Source: DASWHD01 sp036393335 (GTDB taxonomy: Bacteria > CG2-30-53-67 > CG2-30-70-394). Taken from it: a DNA stretch of 49,835 nt. Under the pieces are notes generated by a model. The model worked only from the letters and a program-made list of their open reading frames with translations, made no database searches and was not told the origin of the DNA. Position numbers and translations under genes: made by a program. Shown one piece after another: positions 1 to 10,336 of this stretch (position 1 is the stretch's first letter; the number at the start of each line of letters is the position of its first letter). The stretch spans positions 1 to 49,835 of the forward strand of contig DASWHD010000063.1 of assembly GCA_036393335.1 (NCBI GenBank). Reading direction: 5' to 3'.

Positions 1-305
1 GTGGAGGAGATCCGTGTGCGGGGGCGGAGTCCCCATGGCCGGGGGCGGTACACGATCTGGATCGCCCGCCGGTAGGCCGACACGGGCAGGAGCCCAACCC
101 AATCTGTGTCCATCTGTGTCCATCTGTGGTTTCCCCGATCGCCGGTGAGCCGCATCCCCGACGGCGATGCGCCCATGCGCGGTCATTCGCGGTTCCCGTT
201 CGTCTTCCAGAGCGTCCAGGAGTCGGTCGCTGGCGGATCGCCGCGTTGGGAGTATGGTTTGTGAGGTGATCGGGGGCGGGGGCGATTGGGCCAGGGGGGT
301 GACAG
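1..305. other. Non-coding left edge
   Basis: No convincing coding region on either strand before the patatin start at 306. Apart from the 10-bp tandem repeat at 101-133, I recognise only G-rich sequence. A gene ending left of the window cannot be excluded. Confidence 0.5.
101..133. repeat. Three tandem 10-bp units (xATCTGTGTC)
   Basis: Three successive 10-bp units, aatctgtgtc, catctgtgtc and catctgtggt, lie in the non-coding leader before the patatin gene. I see no gene overlapping them. Similar short CATCTGTGTC repeats occur between genes in many unrelated genomes, so no function is implied. Confidence 0.6.
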
Positions 306-1196
306 ATGGCGCGCAAGACGGTCTCTTTGGTGCTCGGCAGCGGCGGGGCGCGGGGGCTGGCGCACATCGGGGTGATCGAGTGTCTGGAGGCTCGGGGGTA
401 TGAGATCCGGGCGATTGCCGGGACGTCGATGGGGGCGGTGATCGGGGGAATCTACGCCGCCGGCGAGCTGGCGACCTACACGCGCTGGGTGACCGCCCTG
501 AGCAAGGCAGACGTGGTGCGGCTGTTTGACTTCTCGTTCAGCCGCGGCGGGCTGGTGAAGGGCGACCGCATCATCGGCGTGCTCAAGGAGTTGATCGTGG
601 ATCGCAACATCGAGGACCTGCCGATCTCGTTCACGGCGGTGGCCACGGATGTGCGCGAGCAGAAGGAGGTGTGGCTCAACCGAGGGTCGCTGTTCGATGC
701 CATCCGGGCATCGATCTCCATCCCGACCTTCTTCACACCGTTTCCGTACCACGGGCGGTTGCTCCTCGATGGTGGGCTGGTGAACCCGGTGCCGGTCGCC
801 CCGACCCTCAACGATCACACCGATGTGACCGTGGTGGTCATGACCGGGGCGCGTTCGCGCCCAGACCTCGACACGGCGCCGGCCAGGCGGCCCGTGCCGT
901 TCCCCGAGTACAGCCGGCGCATCGCCCAGTTCATCGATCGTCTGCCGTGGCGGCCGGAGGTGGCGGAGCCGGTGGAAGGGGCCCCGGAGGCGATGGGGTT
1001 GGTGGACGTGATCCTGCGGTCGACGGAGACCATGCAGAACACCATCGCGCGGCTGAAGATGGCGGCGTACTCGCCGGACGTGGTGGTGAAGATCCCGCGC
1101 AATGCCTGCGGCTTCCTGGAGTTTTACCGCGCGCAGGAGATGATCGACCTGGGCCGGCGGGAGGCGGAGCGGGTCCTGCCCGATCTCACCCACTGA
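306..1196 (+). CDS. Patatin-like phospholipase family protein (RssA-like)
   Basis: A 296-residue serine hydrolase of the patatin/RssA type, expected to hydrolyse acyl esters of lipids with a Ser-Asp dyad. Visible: the oxyanion-hole glycine loop GSGGARG (residues 11-17), the nucleophile elbow GTSMG with Ser41, and the catalytic Asp155 in LLLDGGLVNP. There is no signal peptide, so a cytoplasmic or inner-membrane-face location is likely. The length is typical of bacterial single-domain patatins. The ATG at 306 is preceded by a GGGGGG-rich stretch that could serve as ribosome binding site. It is transcribed alone and converges with spoVR. The family is sure; the substrate is unknown. Confidence 0.93.
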   Translation: MARKTVSLVLGSGGARGLAHIGVIECLEARGYEIRAIAGTSMGAVIGGIYAAGELATYTRWVTALSKADVVRLFDFSFSRGGLVKGDRIIGVLKELIVDRNIEDLPISFTAVATDVREQKEVWLNRGSLFDAIRASISIPTFFTPFPYHGRLLLDGGLVNPVPVAPTLNDHTDVTVVVMTGARSRPDLDTAPARRPVPFPEYSRRIAQFIDRLPWRPEVAEPVEGAPEAMGLVDVILRSTETMQNTIARLKMAAYSPDVVVKIPRNACGFLEFYRAQEMIDLGRREAERVLPDLTH

Positions 1197-1393
1197 CGGC
1201 GGTGCCGCGGCTCCTCCTCCTCGGTTCTTGAGCTTCGCGGGACTCGACCAGCGGCCGGTCGCCTGTGTGGCAGGGAGCAGCCCGGGCGGCGAACGACCGC
1301 ACCGGGAGCGTGCTGTCGCGGTGCCGGCTTACCGGTTCGCGACCGAGGTCGCTGCTACGGGAGGTCGACGGGCGCGTGGTGGCGGTGCGAAGG

Positions 1394-2941
1394 CTACGCC
1401 GCGGCGGCGCGACCGTCGGTGCGGGTGATCTCGTGGCCGTCGAAGGAGAGGAGGCAGGCGTCGTCGTCGACCTGGGTCTCGATGTGCACCGGCCGCGACC
1501 AGAGCTTGTAGAGGTTGCGCAGGGTGTCGCCGGCGTAGTCGAGCTTTAAGTCGTTGCCCTCGTGGTGGTGGTGCAGGAGGAGCTCGCCACGGTTTTTGTA
1601 GTTGGCGTGGACCACGGAGATGATCGGTTGGCCGAAGTTGGTCAGGGACGCGAGGAGCCGCCGCTTGACCTCGGCGAAGTCGCGGTCGGAGATCTCGTAG
1701 CGTTTGGTGAACTTGTTGTAGTCGAAGGCGAACAGCTTCTGCTCGAGGCAGAACTCGCGGGTGAGGTAGTGGTCGATGAAGCTGATGTCGTTGTGCACGC
1801 GGCGCGCCTCGAAGATCTTTTGCCGGCCGAGCCCGGCCTGGGTGTCCCACTCCACCCGCTCACGCATGTCGGTGCACTCCTCCCACTCGCGGCCGAATTG
1901 CCCCTTGTTCCAGCGCCGCTCGATATCGCGGTAGAGCTCGATGCCGAGCTTGTACGGGTTGATCCGGCCGGGCGAGGTGGCGAGGGTGCCCGAGTGGTGG
2001 TCGGCGAAGTCCACGATCTCGGAGGCGTCGAGGACCGGCGCCTGGGCGCGTCGCGCCTGGTAGCCGTCGGTGAGATCGGAGCCGGTCATCATCTTCGAGT
2101 GCCAATAGGACGCCCATCCCTCGTTCATGATCTTGGTCTGGGCCTGGGGCGCGAAGTAGTACGCCTCCTCCCGCAGGGTGGCGAGGACCTGGCGCTGCCA
2201 CGGCTTGAGCGGTGCGTTCTCCAGCACGAAGCCCATCACGTCACGGGTGGACTCGGCGAGGGGTTCCGGTGTGGTCTCGGTCGCCTCGTCGTCGTTCTCG
2301 GTGTCGTCGGCCTCGGAAGAGGCGCCGGGCGGGTTGATGAACTCCTGCATGTACGGCTTGGCGGGGTAGGAGATGCGCTGTTTCTTCGGCTCTGGCTCAT
2401 CGTCACGCTTCGCCGGGCCGCGGCGAATGAACGGTGCGTGGTAGTCGATCAGGTTCTCGATGGACAGGCATGTGTCGATGAAGGCCTCCACCTTCTCCAG
2501 GCCGTGGCGCGCCATGAGGTCGCGGATCTGCACCGCATGGTTGGCCATGGTGTCCATCATCTTGCGGTTGGTCTTGGCGAACCAGGCGTTGTTCTTGAAG
2601 AAGTCGCAGTGGCCGTAGACGTGGGCCATGACCACCTTGTGATCGGTGAGGCTATTGCAGTCCAGCAGGTACGCGTAACACGGGTTGTTGTTGATCACCA
2701 TCTCGTAGATTTTCTGCAATCCGTAGGCGTAGCCCTTGGAGAGCTGCTCGTACTCCATGCCGAAGCGCCAGTGGGGATAGCGCGTGGGGAAGCCGCCCTG
2801 GCTGGCGATCTCGTTGATCTTCTCGTAGGAGACCATCTCGAAGATGGTCTGGAAGAAGTCGAGGCCGTAGGCGCGGGCCATCCCCTCGATGCGGTACTTC
2901 CACTCCTTGAGCTGGGTGGGGAATTTGGTCTGGGTGTCCAT
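1394..2941 (-). CDS. spoVR: SpoVR family protein
   Basis: A 515-residue SpoVR-family protein, close to the usual family length. In Bacillus the family acts in spore cortex formation. In proteobacteria it is a cytoplasmic protein of unknown biochemistry co-expressed with PrkA and YeaH under stress and starvation, and that is the context here. It begins DTQTKFPTQLKEWKYRIEG, a typical SpoVR opening, and the family-wide conserved stretches run the whole length (for example WASYWHSKMM). The region around residues 205-235 is an acidic low-complexity insert. It is the last gene of the minus-strand order prkA-yeaH-spoVR, separated from yeaH by 226 bp of hairpin-rich DNA. Confidence 0.93.
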   Translation of the reverse strand: MDTQTKFPTQLKEWKYRIEGMARAYGLDFFQTIFEMVSYEKINEIASQGGFPTRYPHWRFGMEYEQLSKGYAYGLQKIYEMVINNNPCYAYLLDCNSLTDHKVVMAHVYGHCDFFKNNAWFAKTNRKMMDTMANHAVQIRDLMARHGLEKVEAFIDTCLSIENLIDYHAPFIRRGPAKRDDEPEPKKQRISYPAKPYMQEFINPPGASSEADDTENDDEATETTPEPLAESTRDVMGFVLENAPLKPWQRQVLATLREEAYYFAPQAQTKIMNEGWASYWHSKMMTGSDLTDGYQARRAQAPVLDASEIVDFADHHSGTLATSPGRINPYKLGIELYRDIERRWNKGQFGREWEECTDMRERVEWDTQAGLGRQKIFEARRVHNDISFIDHYLTREFCLEQKLFAFDYNKFTKRYEISDRDFAEVKRRLLASLTNFGQPIISVVHANYKNRGELLLHHHHEGNDLKLDYAGDTLRNLYKLWSRPVHIETQVDDDACLLSFDGHEITRTDGRAAAA

Positions 2942-2962
2942 GGCGGGCTCGCTGCGCTCGCA

Positions 2963-3118
2963 GGGGCTAGGGGTTAGGGGCTAGGGGCGGTTGGCCGCCG
3001 CAGGCGGCCAACAGATTGTTTCGAGATGCGCATCGCATGGTCGGTTGATGTCCGAAAAAATTGGCCGGCCCCGCGGGCCGGCACATTCCCTAACCCCTAA
3101 TCCCTAGCCCCTAACCCC
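2963..3118. repeat. G4-tract / hairpin / C4-tract block between yeaH and spoVR
   Basis: Plus strand 2963-2987 has four GGGG tracts separated by CTA, TTA and CTA, a textbook four-tract G-quadruplex pattern. It is followed by a perfect 9-bp hairpin (TTGGCCGCC / GGCGGCCAA, 2991-3011) and an 8-bp hairpin (GCCGGCCC / GGGCCGGC, 3064-3082). The block closes with C-tracts at 3088-3118 that roughly mirror the first block. It lies in the gap between two co-directional genes. Confidence 0.7.
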
Positions 3119-3167
3119 TTGTCTATCTCGTTGCGAACTCCAAGTCAGTGCGTCGTGATTCCAGGCA

Positions 3168-4259
3168 CTACTTCCCGGTTCCGAGGAACTCCTTCAGACA
3201 ATCGTAGACCATCTCCTTGTTCTTGATGCGCGAGGTGATGACGCGCTCCGCCAGGTCGCCCTGGATGTGCTGGCCGACCTCGTTGAGGAACTTGCCGCTG
3301 CCGTAGGGTGAGTGGACCTGGCCATAGCAATACAGATTGAGGTAAGGCAGGAGATCGTTTTCCAGCAGCTCGATGGCGCGCTTGTTGTCCGCGTCCCAGT
3401 TGTCGCCGTCGCTGAAGTGAAACAGGTAGAGGTTGTACTCGTTCGGCGACAGCTCGGTGGTGACCAGCTCGATGGCCTTTTCGAAGCCGCTGGAGATGAT
3501 GGTGCCGCCGCTCTCGCGGGTGTGGAAGAAGGTTTCGCGATCGACGATCCGGCCCTTGGCGTCGTGGATGATGTAGCGCACCTTCAGGCCGTCGTACTGG
3601 CTGGCGAGCCAGGTGTCGAGCCAGAACGCGGTGATGCGCACCAGCTCTTTCTGCTCCGCACCCATGGAGCCGGAGACGTCCATGATGTAGATCACCGCGG
3701 CGTTGGTCTCCGGCTGGTCGACCGTTGTGTAGGTCCGGTAGCGGCGGTCACGCGGCTCCGGGATGATCCGCGGCCGGCGCGGATCGTAGGTGCCGGTCAT
3801 GATCTGGCGCCGCAGCGCCTGGCGGTAGGTGCGCTTGACGTGGCGCAGGGACTCCGGGCCGACGTTGCGGATGCTGGTGTAGCGATCCTTCTTCGCGGTG
3901 ATCTGGTTGTTGCCCTTGGGCTCGATGTTGGGCAGCGCGAGCTCCTCGCCGAGGATCTCGGCCAGCTCGTCCAAGGTGATGTCGACCTCCAGGATGTGTT
4001 GGCCTTCCGCGTCGCCGGCCTGGCTGGCTCCCTCCCCGACGGCATCGCCCTCCTCGCCTTCCCCCTGGCCGACCCCCTGGTCGTTACGCCCGAAGCGAAA
4101 GTGCGGCAGGTCGATCTGCGGCAACGGGATGGAGATGAACTCGTCGCCCTGCTTGCCGATCATCTCGCCGTGGGTGATGTACTTGCGCAGGTCCTTCTTG
4201 ATCCGTCCTTTGACGATCTCCTTGAAGCGGGTGATATTTTGCTGGACCTTGGCGGGCAT
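3168..4259 (-). CDS. yeaH: YeaH/YhbH family protein (DUF444, VWA-like)
   Basis: A 363-residue DUF444 protein. The C-terminal half is a von Willebrand A-like fold with the MIDAS metal site DVSGS at residues 194-198. Residues 61-85 form a Gly/Glu-rich linker typical of YeaH. The family partners with the PrkA kinase and SpoVR in the general stress and nitrogen-starvation response of enterobacteria; the molecular role is unsettled. The ATG at 4259 gives the standard family N-terminus. It lies downstream of prkA, 248 bp away, and upstream of spoVR. Assignment is secure. Confidence 0.93.
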   Translation of the reverse strand: MPAKVQQNITRFKEIVKGRIKKDLRKYITHGEMIGKQGDEFISIPLPQIDLPHFRFGRNDQGVGQGEGEEGDAVGEGASQAGDAEGQHILEVDITLDELAEILGEELALPNIEPKGNNQITAKKDRYTSIRNVGPESLRHVKRTYRQALRRQIMTGTYDPRRPRIIPEPRDRRYRTYTTVDQPETNAAVIYIMDVSGSMGAEQKELVRITAFWLDTWLASQYDGLKVRYIIHDAKGRIVDRETFFHTRESGGTIISSGFEKAIELVTTELSPNEYNLYLFHFSDGDNWDADNKRAIELLENDLLPYLNLYCYGQVHSPYGSGKFLNEVGQHIQGDLAERVITSRIKNKEMVYDCLKEFLGTGK

Positions 4260-4305
4260 GGGGGTGGCTCGCGTGGCTCGCGGGCCTGCCTATCGGCAGG
4301 CTGAG

Positions 4306-4453
4306 GTGGGGAATGGGGGGTGCGGGGTGGGGGAATGGATGGCCGTCTGCGACGGCCAAATGAGATGCCGAGGATGAGCCGCCATGAAATAATGATCAGC
4401 AACCCGCAGGGCCGGCCCGATCCCCGCATCCCCCACCCCCCATCCCCCAATCC
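4306..4453. repeat. G-tract / hairpin / C-tract block between prkA and yeaH
   Basis: Plus strand about 4306-4339 is a run of G4-G6 tracts (tggggaatggggggtg and so on). It is followed by a perfect 7-bp hairpin (GGCCGTC TGC GACGGCC, 4340-4356), and about 4421-4450 is the C-rich reverse counterpart. Just before it, GCCTGCC TATC GGCAGGC (4285-4302) forms another hairpin. The layout resembles the block at 2963-3118 in the next gap of the same operon. Confidence 0.6.
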
Positions 4454-4507
4454 AGTTCTTCATAGATTCACTCCACTCGACTCACACACATCGGCACCTC
4501 AGGCTTC

Positions 4508-6577
<2,070 letters not shown>

Positions 6578-6741
6578 GGTGCTGTCTCCATGGGGCTGGC
6601 TGGGGCCCGCTGGGATTGGGGGTACGGCGACCGACGGCGATGATGGGGGATGCGGGAGGAATGACGGGGCGTATGGGCCACGGGTCGCATGACGTCTACA
6701 GGGGCCTGAGATCGAATCGGCTGTCGGGTCTAGGGGTCACG

Positions 6742-7767
6742 ATGAGATTCAGCAATAATGCTGCCAGTTTATCTAAACCAACCGGACTTGGTTTTTTGCC
6801 TGGCCAACTGACTGATTCCAAATCGGTACTCACGGCTCCCCCGCCCTCGGTGACGGCGGATGCGGGTGACGCCAGGTGTCATGGCGTTGGCGAGGAGGCC
6901 GTTCGTCCACAACACCGGTGGGGTCGCCGCCGGTTGCGCCGGACGGTGGCTCCCCGTGGCTGGGCGTGGTTCGGGCTGCCCCTCGCCCTCCTCGTCGTCT
7001 GTTCCGGTGTCACCCGATCAGCGACGGCAGCCGGCGGTGAACGCCCGGCGGACGGCCTGCGTCTGACCTACGAGGTGTCGTTCGGCAGCATCCCGGTCGG
7101 GCGGTCGTATTACTCATGGGTGCCGGACGGCGAGGCCACGGTATGGGTGAGCAAGGAGCTTGCGCCGAGCGGTCCCATGGCTCGGTTGTATCGGGTGCGG
7201 GATAGGTTCGTGGCCCGCGTTCACCTCGACGGTCATCCGGAGCTTCTGTACGAGGACATCGACGAGCCCAAGGGACGACGCCAGGAGCGCTGGTCCGCGG
7301 TCCACTGGGATCGTGGTCAAACGACCTTCGTGCGCGTGGACCACACGGAGGGCAAGACCGATCGCGAGGTAGTGTCGACTCCCCCGGGAATGCAGTGGCC
7401 ATTGACCCTGCCGTACTGGATCGCCCACCAGCCGGTGGTGGCCCTGGATGGGCTGGCGGTACCCCTGCTTGACGGCACCAAGCTCAAGGAGGTCCGGCTG
7501 CGGGTGCTCGGCGAGGAGAGCGTGAAGACGGACCTCGGTCCCCTCGCCTGTGAACGTATCGATGGGGAGGTGTGGTACCGAGGCGAGCGCCAGCGCGCTG
7601 GCTCGTTTCAGGCGTGGCGGCGGCGAACGGCGCCGCACATCCCGGTACGTATCATCAGCCGGCTGAAATTCGGGACGTTGAAGGAGACGCTGTTCCGCGA
7701 GGCGGCGTATGGCGTGCGGCCGGAGATCCCGCCTCCACCCATTGACACCCGCGATCGACAAAACTAA
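6742..7767 (+). CDS. DUF3108 domain-containing envelope protein
   Basis: The C-terminal part, from GLRLTYEVSFGSIPVG to the end, is a DUF3108 domain: a beta-rich periplasmic or outer-membrane-associated family of unknown function. It is preceded by an arginine-rich stretch and a hydrophobic segment (WFGLPLALLVVCSG) that reads as a signal sequence. The start is uncertain. ATG 6742 has an AGGGG box 5 bp upstream, but it leaves about 70 odd residues before the signal and puts a terminator-like hairpin (6775-6797) inside the gene. GTG 6850, TTG 6934 or GTG 6946 would place the signal peptide nearer the N-terminus. An upstream TTG at 6616 is less likely. It is divergent from prkA. Confidence 0.8.
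   Translation: MRFSNNAASLSKPTGLGFLPGQLTDSKSVLTAPPPSVTADAGDARCHGVGEEAVRPQHRWGRRRLRRTVAPRGWAWFGLPLALLVVCSGVTRSATAAGGERPADGLRLTYEVSFGSIPVGRSYYSWVPDGEATVWVSKELAPSGPMARLYRVRDRFVARVHLDGHPELLYEDIDEPKGRRQERWSAVHWDRGQTTFVRVDHTEGKTDREVVSTPPGMQWPLTLPYWIAHQPVVALDGLAVPLLDGTKLKEVRLRVLGEESVKTDLGPLACERIDGEVWYRGERQRAGSFQAWRRRTAPHIPVRIISRLKFGTLKETLFREAAYGVRPEIPPPPIDTRDRQN
6775..6797 (+). terminator. Rho-independent terminator-like hairpin at the 5' end of the DUF3108 gene
   Basis: The stem AAACCAA (6775-6781) pairs with TTGGTTT (6788-6794) around the loop CCGGAC, followed by TTT, giving six consecutive T at 6792-6797. The plus orientation gives the U-tract. It sits in an AT-richer island just before the signal-peptide region of the DUF3108 gene. 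It could be a leader attenuator or mark that the true start lies downstream. Confidence 0.45.
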
Positions 7768-7857
7768 TCTGAAATAGTCAATAAGCGGAGTTCGCGGGGT
7801 TCCGGGAAGCAGTAGCCGCCTGGCGCCGAATGGCGCTCTCCAATAGGTTGCCAGGCC

Positions 7858-7877
7858 AAGATCCTTCGATGGATCTT
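7858..7877. terminator. Possible terminator hairpin between convergent genes
   Basis: A perfect 7-bp stem AAGATCC / GGATCTT with the loop TTCGAT lies between the DUF3108 gene (+) and the CPBP protease gene (-), which face each other. The following T-tract is short. A second small stem, GCGCC GAAT GGCGC, lies about 20 bp upstream. Confidence 0.35.
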
Positions 7878-7938
7878 TGTCAGGTGGCGGTCCTGGAATC
7901 CCGCCTTTTTATGCCTTTCCCGCTGGCTCGGGAGGCAT

Positions 7939-8553
7939 TTACCGCACCGTGCCGGTGGCTGCAAACAGCATGGTGTTGGCGATCGCGTGACACAGGATGG
8001 GCGCCACCACGCTCTGGGTCCGGCAGCGGAGCCATGTAAAGTAGAGCCCGGGAAACCACGTCGCTAGGGCCCACATGCCGGGATGGATCCAATAGTGGGT
8101 GGCGGTGAAAAAGGTTGCGTTGGTGGCGATGCGTCGCAGGCGGCTAGTAGGTGCCTCGGCACCGGCTCCCATACGTCGCCAGAGATACCCGCGGAAGAAG
8201 ATCTCCTCCGGCAGCGCCACCCATAGCAGTTGCCGGCCCAGGGAGGCCGCGATCGCCTCGGGGTGTGCCCGCCACGTGATGTCGATGGCACCGATCAGGC
8301 GCAGGGCGACGAGGCTCGCGGGGCCCAGCAGCAGGGCGAATGCGGCGACGTGCCGCAGGGTGCTCGCGAGATCGGGGATCATCAGCCCCCAATCACCGAG
8401 GGGCTCGCGCCGGACGAGGAGGCTGATCAGCGGCAGGTTGATCAACAGGCTGGGCAGCAGCGGTACCAGCCACGCCGGCCAACCACGATACGCCAGGGTT
8501 GCGGTGATTCCGGCCCAGAGGAGCACTCCCTCGATCTTGAAGGCATGGTTCAT
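7939..8553 (-). CDS. CPBP-family intramembrane metalloprotease
   Basis: A polytopic membrane protein of about 204 residues with the CPBP (CAAX protease/Abi) signature. It shows the EExxxR motif in LPEEIFFRGY (Glu116, Glu117, Arg121), a His in the next helix (FFTATHYWIHP) and the last motif LCHAIANTM. Members are glutamate-type intramembrane proteases that cut prenylated or C-terminally tagged substrates or act in bacteriocin immunity; the substrate here is unknown. I prefer ATG 8553 because the upstream in-frame start at 8589 lies inside a perfect palindrome (8563-8597). It is convergent with DUF3108 and next to a MITE-like element. Confidence 0.8.
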   Translation of the reverse strand: MNHAFKIEGVLLWAGITATLAYRGWPAWLVPLLPSLLINLPLISLLVRREPLGDWGLMIPDLASTLRHVAAFALLLGPASLVALRLIGAIDITWRAHPEAIAASLGRQLLWVALPEEIFFRGYLWRRMGAGAEAPTSRLRRIATNATFFTATHYWIHPGMWALATWFPGLYFTWLRCRTQSVVAPILCHAIANTMLFAATGTVR

Positions 8554-8562
8554 GCGACAAGG

Positions 8563-8597
8563 TAGACCGTATGGAGCGTCCCGCTCCATACGGTCTA
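8563..8597. repeat. Perfect 16-bp-arm palindrome flanked by TA
   Basis: TAGACCGTATGGAGCG (8563-8578) is mirrored exactly by CGCTCCATACGGTCTA (8582-8597) around a 3-nt loop. Both ends are TA. The right TA (8596-8597) is also the left TA of the adjoining 198-bp element. It could be a miniature insertion or a strong bidirectional hairpin upstream of the CPBP gene. Confidence 0.7.
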
Positions 8598-8797
8598 ACC
8601 CGCATTTCTCACCATGAATCTGCTGCGCCCGCGCAACTGCCCTGCTTGCCGGCAGGCAGGCCGCATCTCCTGGCCGGGTTCTCGTCCGAGTCCTCGATAA
8701 CCTGCAAGGTGGCCTGCGGGCTCGGACTTGCGGGCCGGCCAGGATCTACGCGCGTTTGCACGGTCTCGCCACGATCCCTGGTGAGAAATGCGGGCTA
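8596..8797. mobile_element. MITE-like element, copy 1 (TA-flanked, about 198 bp)
   Basis: The inverted ends ACCCGCATTTCTCACC (8598-8613) and GGTGAGAAATGCGGGC (8780-8795) match in 15 of 16 positions. Each is bordered by TA (8596-8597 and 8796-8797), as expected from a TA target duplication of the IS630/Tc1-mariner kind. There is no coding region inside. The element is homologous to copy 2 at 31307-31488 in opposite orientation. After the terminal repeat, 6 nt separate TCTGCTGC at one end in both copies. The other ends share GTsGCGAGrCsGTGC, and internal TCCGAGTxCTCGA and GCCTGCG blocks also match. Confidence 0.7.
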
Positions 8798-8799
8798 AT

Positions 8800-8887
8800 G
8801 GCGGGCGTCAGCCCGCCATCCACGGGGGGTGAAGCCACCCGGACCTGCGCCGGGTGGCGAGGGGGGCGCGTGACGCCCCCCTTCATA
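8800..8887. repeat. Three consecutive GC-rich hairpins
   Basis: Between the MITE-like element and the end of the HD-GYP gene are three stem-loops: TGGCGGGC GTCA GCCCGCCA (8800-8819), CCACCCGG / CCGGGTGG, and GGGGGGCG CGTGA CGCCCCCC. None has a clear T-tract. They could stop transcription of the minus-strand HEAT/HD-GYP operon or protect its 3' end. Confidence 0.5.
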
Positions 8888-8932
8888 TCAGGACTCCGCC
8901 GAGAGCAGCGTGCGCTCTCCGGGGTGAGTTGC

Positions 8933-10336
8933 TCAGCGGAAGTAGGTGAGTGGGTCGAAGCCGCGCATGCGTGTGTCCCGCGATTCCAAGATCTTGATCG
9001 GCGTCTCCGCCTGGGCGCTCTCCCACAGGTCGACGTCGTACGGGGCGTCGAGGCGCTCCCGCGCCTGGTTCTGGATGACCATCACTCGCGGGGTGAGGGG
9101 GTGACCTTTCCGTACCTCCTTTACCAGGCCGATGGTGCCGTCGGAGAGCAACACGAGGGTCCCCTTCGGATACAGGCCGAGGTGGTTGACGAACCGCTTC
9201 AACAGGGTCGGCTCGAAGGCGCCACCGACCTCCTTTGCCATCATGCGCAGGGCGCGTTCGCAGGTCATCTCTTCCAGACGGCCCTGGCGGCCGCGGAGGT
9301 TGTCGTAGGTGTTGGCGATGGCGACCACATGGCTGGCAAGGTGCAGCGGGGCATGGGTCGCACGATGCGGATAGCCGCCGCCACCGAAGCCGATGTGGTG
9401 TTCGAATGCCACCCGGGCGCTGACGTTCCCCACGCCGCTGAGCTTGCGCAGTAGGTTGGCCCCGAGGACGGGGTGGCGTTCGAGGAGCTCGCGCTCCTCC
9501 GCCGTCAGCTCTCCCTCCTTGCGCACCAGTTCCTCGGGCAGGGCGCTCTTGCCGATGTCGTGCAGGAGGGCGGCGGTGCCCAGATCGTGGAGCTGGCGTT
9601 GCGGCAGGCCCAGCGAGCGGCCGAGGGAAACCGCGAGGATGCAGGTGTTGAGGGCGTGAGAGAAGCTCTCCTCGTCTTGCTGCGGCAGATTGGTCAGATC
9701 GAGGAGGCTGTCATCGCCGGCACAGGCGTTGTGGACCACCTGCTCCACGGCCTCCTGGCTGGCAGATACCGACACGGTACCGGTCTGGCGGCATAGCCCG
9801 ATCAGATCGCGCACGGCGAGCACGGCGTTGCGATACAGCTCGTTGTAGAGCTCCGCCAGGGAGCGCCTGCCCCCATCGTCCTGGCCGCCGCTGGACAGTC
9901 TGCCGATGCGAATGGAGTGTACGCCGGCACCGGCCAACTGCTCGCCAGCAGGTATTTCGCTCGGATCGCCCGCGAGCACATCGAGCAAGGCCTTGACCTC
10001 TGCAGAGGTCGTCTCGCGGTCGAAGGTGATGCGCTCGATCTCCCGCTCGCGTAGCGGTGTAAGCTGCGCCGCGGAGGGTGAGAGCCCTTGCGACAGCGGG
10101 TACTCACCGAGGATGACCCGGTCGTCGATGATGCCGATGTTGAGCTCCGCCTGACCGGCCAAGGCCTCGGGGAGGGCGGCGACCAGGCGCTCGGCGCTGG
10201 TCATCAGGAGCTTGTGGCCCGGCGGGTAGAGCTGCCGGTTGCGCAGGGCGCCGAACAGGAGCTGGACGAACTCCACCGCCTGTCGCGAGTGCTTCGGTGC
10301 AGTGCCTTCCTCCGGCTGTGGCGGCAAGCCGTTCAC
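8933..10336 (-). CDS. HD-GYP domain protein with N-terminal LYPxGH module (second copy)
   Basis: A 467-residue protein. Residues about 20-125 are a module also found in the three upstream genes (here RQLYPPGHKLL, later IGIIDDRVILGEYPL). Residues about 220-400 are an HD-GYP domain with LLHDIGK (HD 259-260), HPVLG, the HH pair at 313-314 and GYP at 321-323. In the HHE-x-x-DGxGYP signature the Glu is Ile and the Asp is Gly (HHIGFGGGGYP), so a metal ligand typical of active c-di-GMP phosphodiesterases is missing. It may still be a two-metal enzyme, or a sensor. It overlaps the upstream HEAT gene by the ATGA tetranucleotide. Last gene of the operon. Confidence 0.88.
   Translation of the reverse strand: MNGLPPQPEEGTAPKHSRQAVEFVQLLFGALRNRQLYPPGHKLLMTSAERLVAALPEALAGQAELNIGIIDDRVILGEYPLSQGLSPSAAQLTPLREREIERITFDRETTSAEVKALLDVLAGDPSEIPAGEQLAGAGVHSIRIGRLSSGGQDDGGRRSLAELYNELYRNAVLAVRDLIGLCRQTGTVSVSASQEAVEQVVHNACAGDDSLLDLTNLPQQDEESFSHALNTCILAVSLGRSLGLPQRQLHDLGTAALLHDIGKSALPEELVRKEGELTAEERELLERHPVLGANLLRKLSGVGNVSARVAFEHHIGFGGGGYPHRATHAPLHLASHVVAIANTYDNLRGRQGRLEEMTCERALRMMAKEVGGAFEPTLLKRFVNHLGLYPKGTLVLLSDGTIGLVKEVRKGHPLTPRVMVIQNQARERLDAPYDVDLWESAQAETPIKILESRDTRMRGFDPLTYFR

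Noticed and set aside
1562..2977. Long plus-strand open frame opposite spoVR (471 codons)
   Set aside because: It is the antisense shadow of spoVR: Val/Leu/Gly-rich composition without domain features, caused by high-GC codon use of the real gene.
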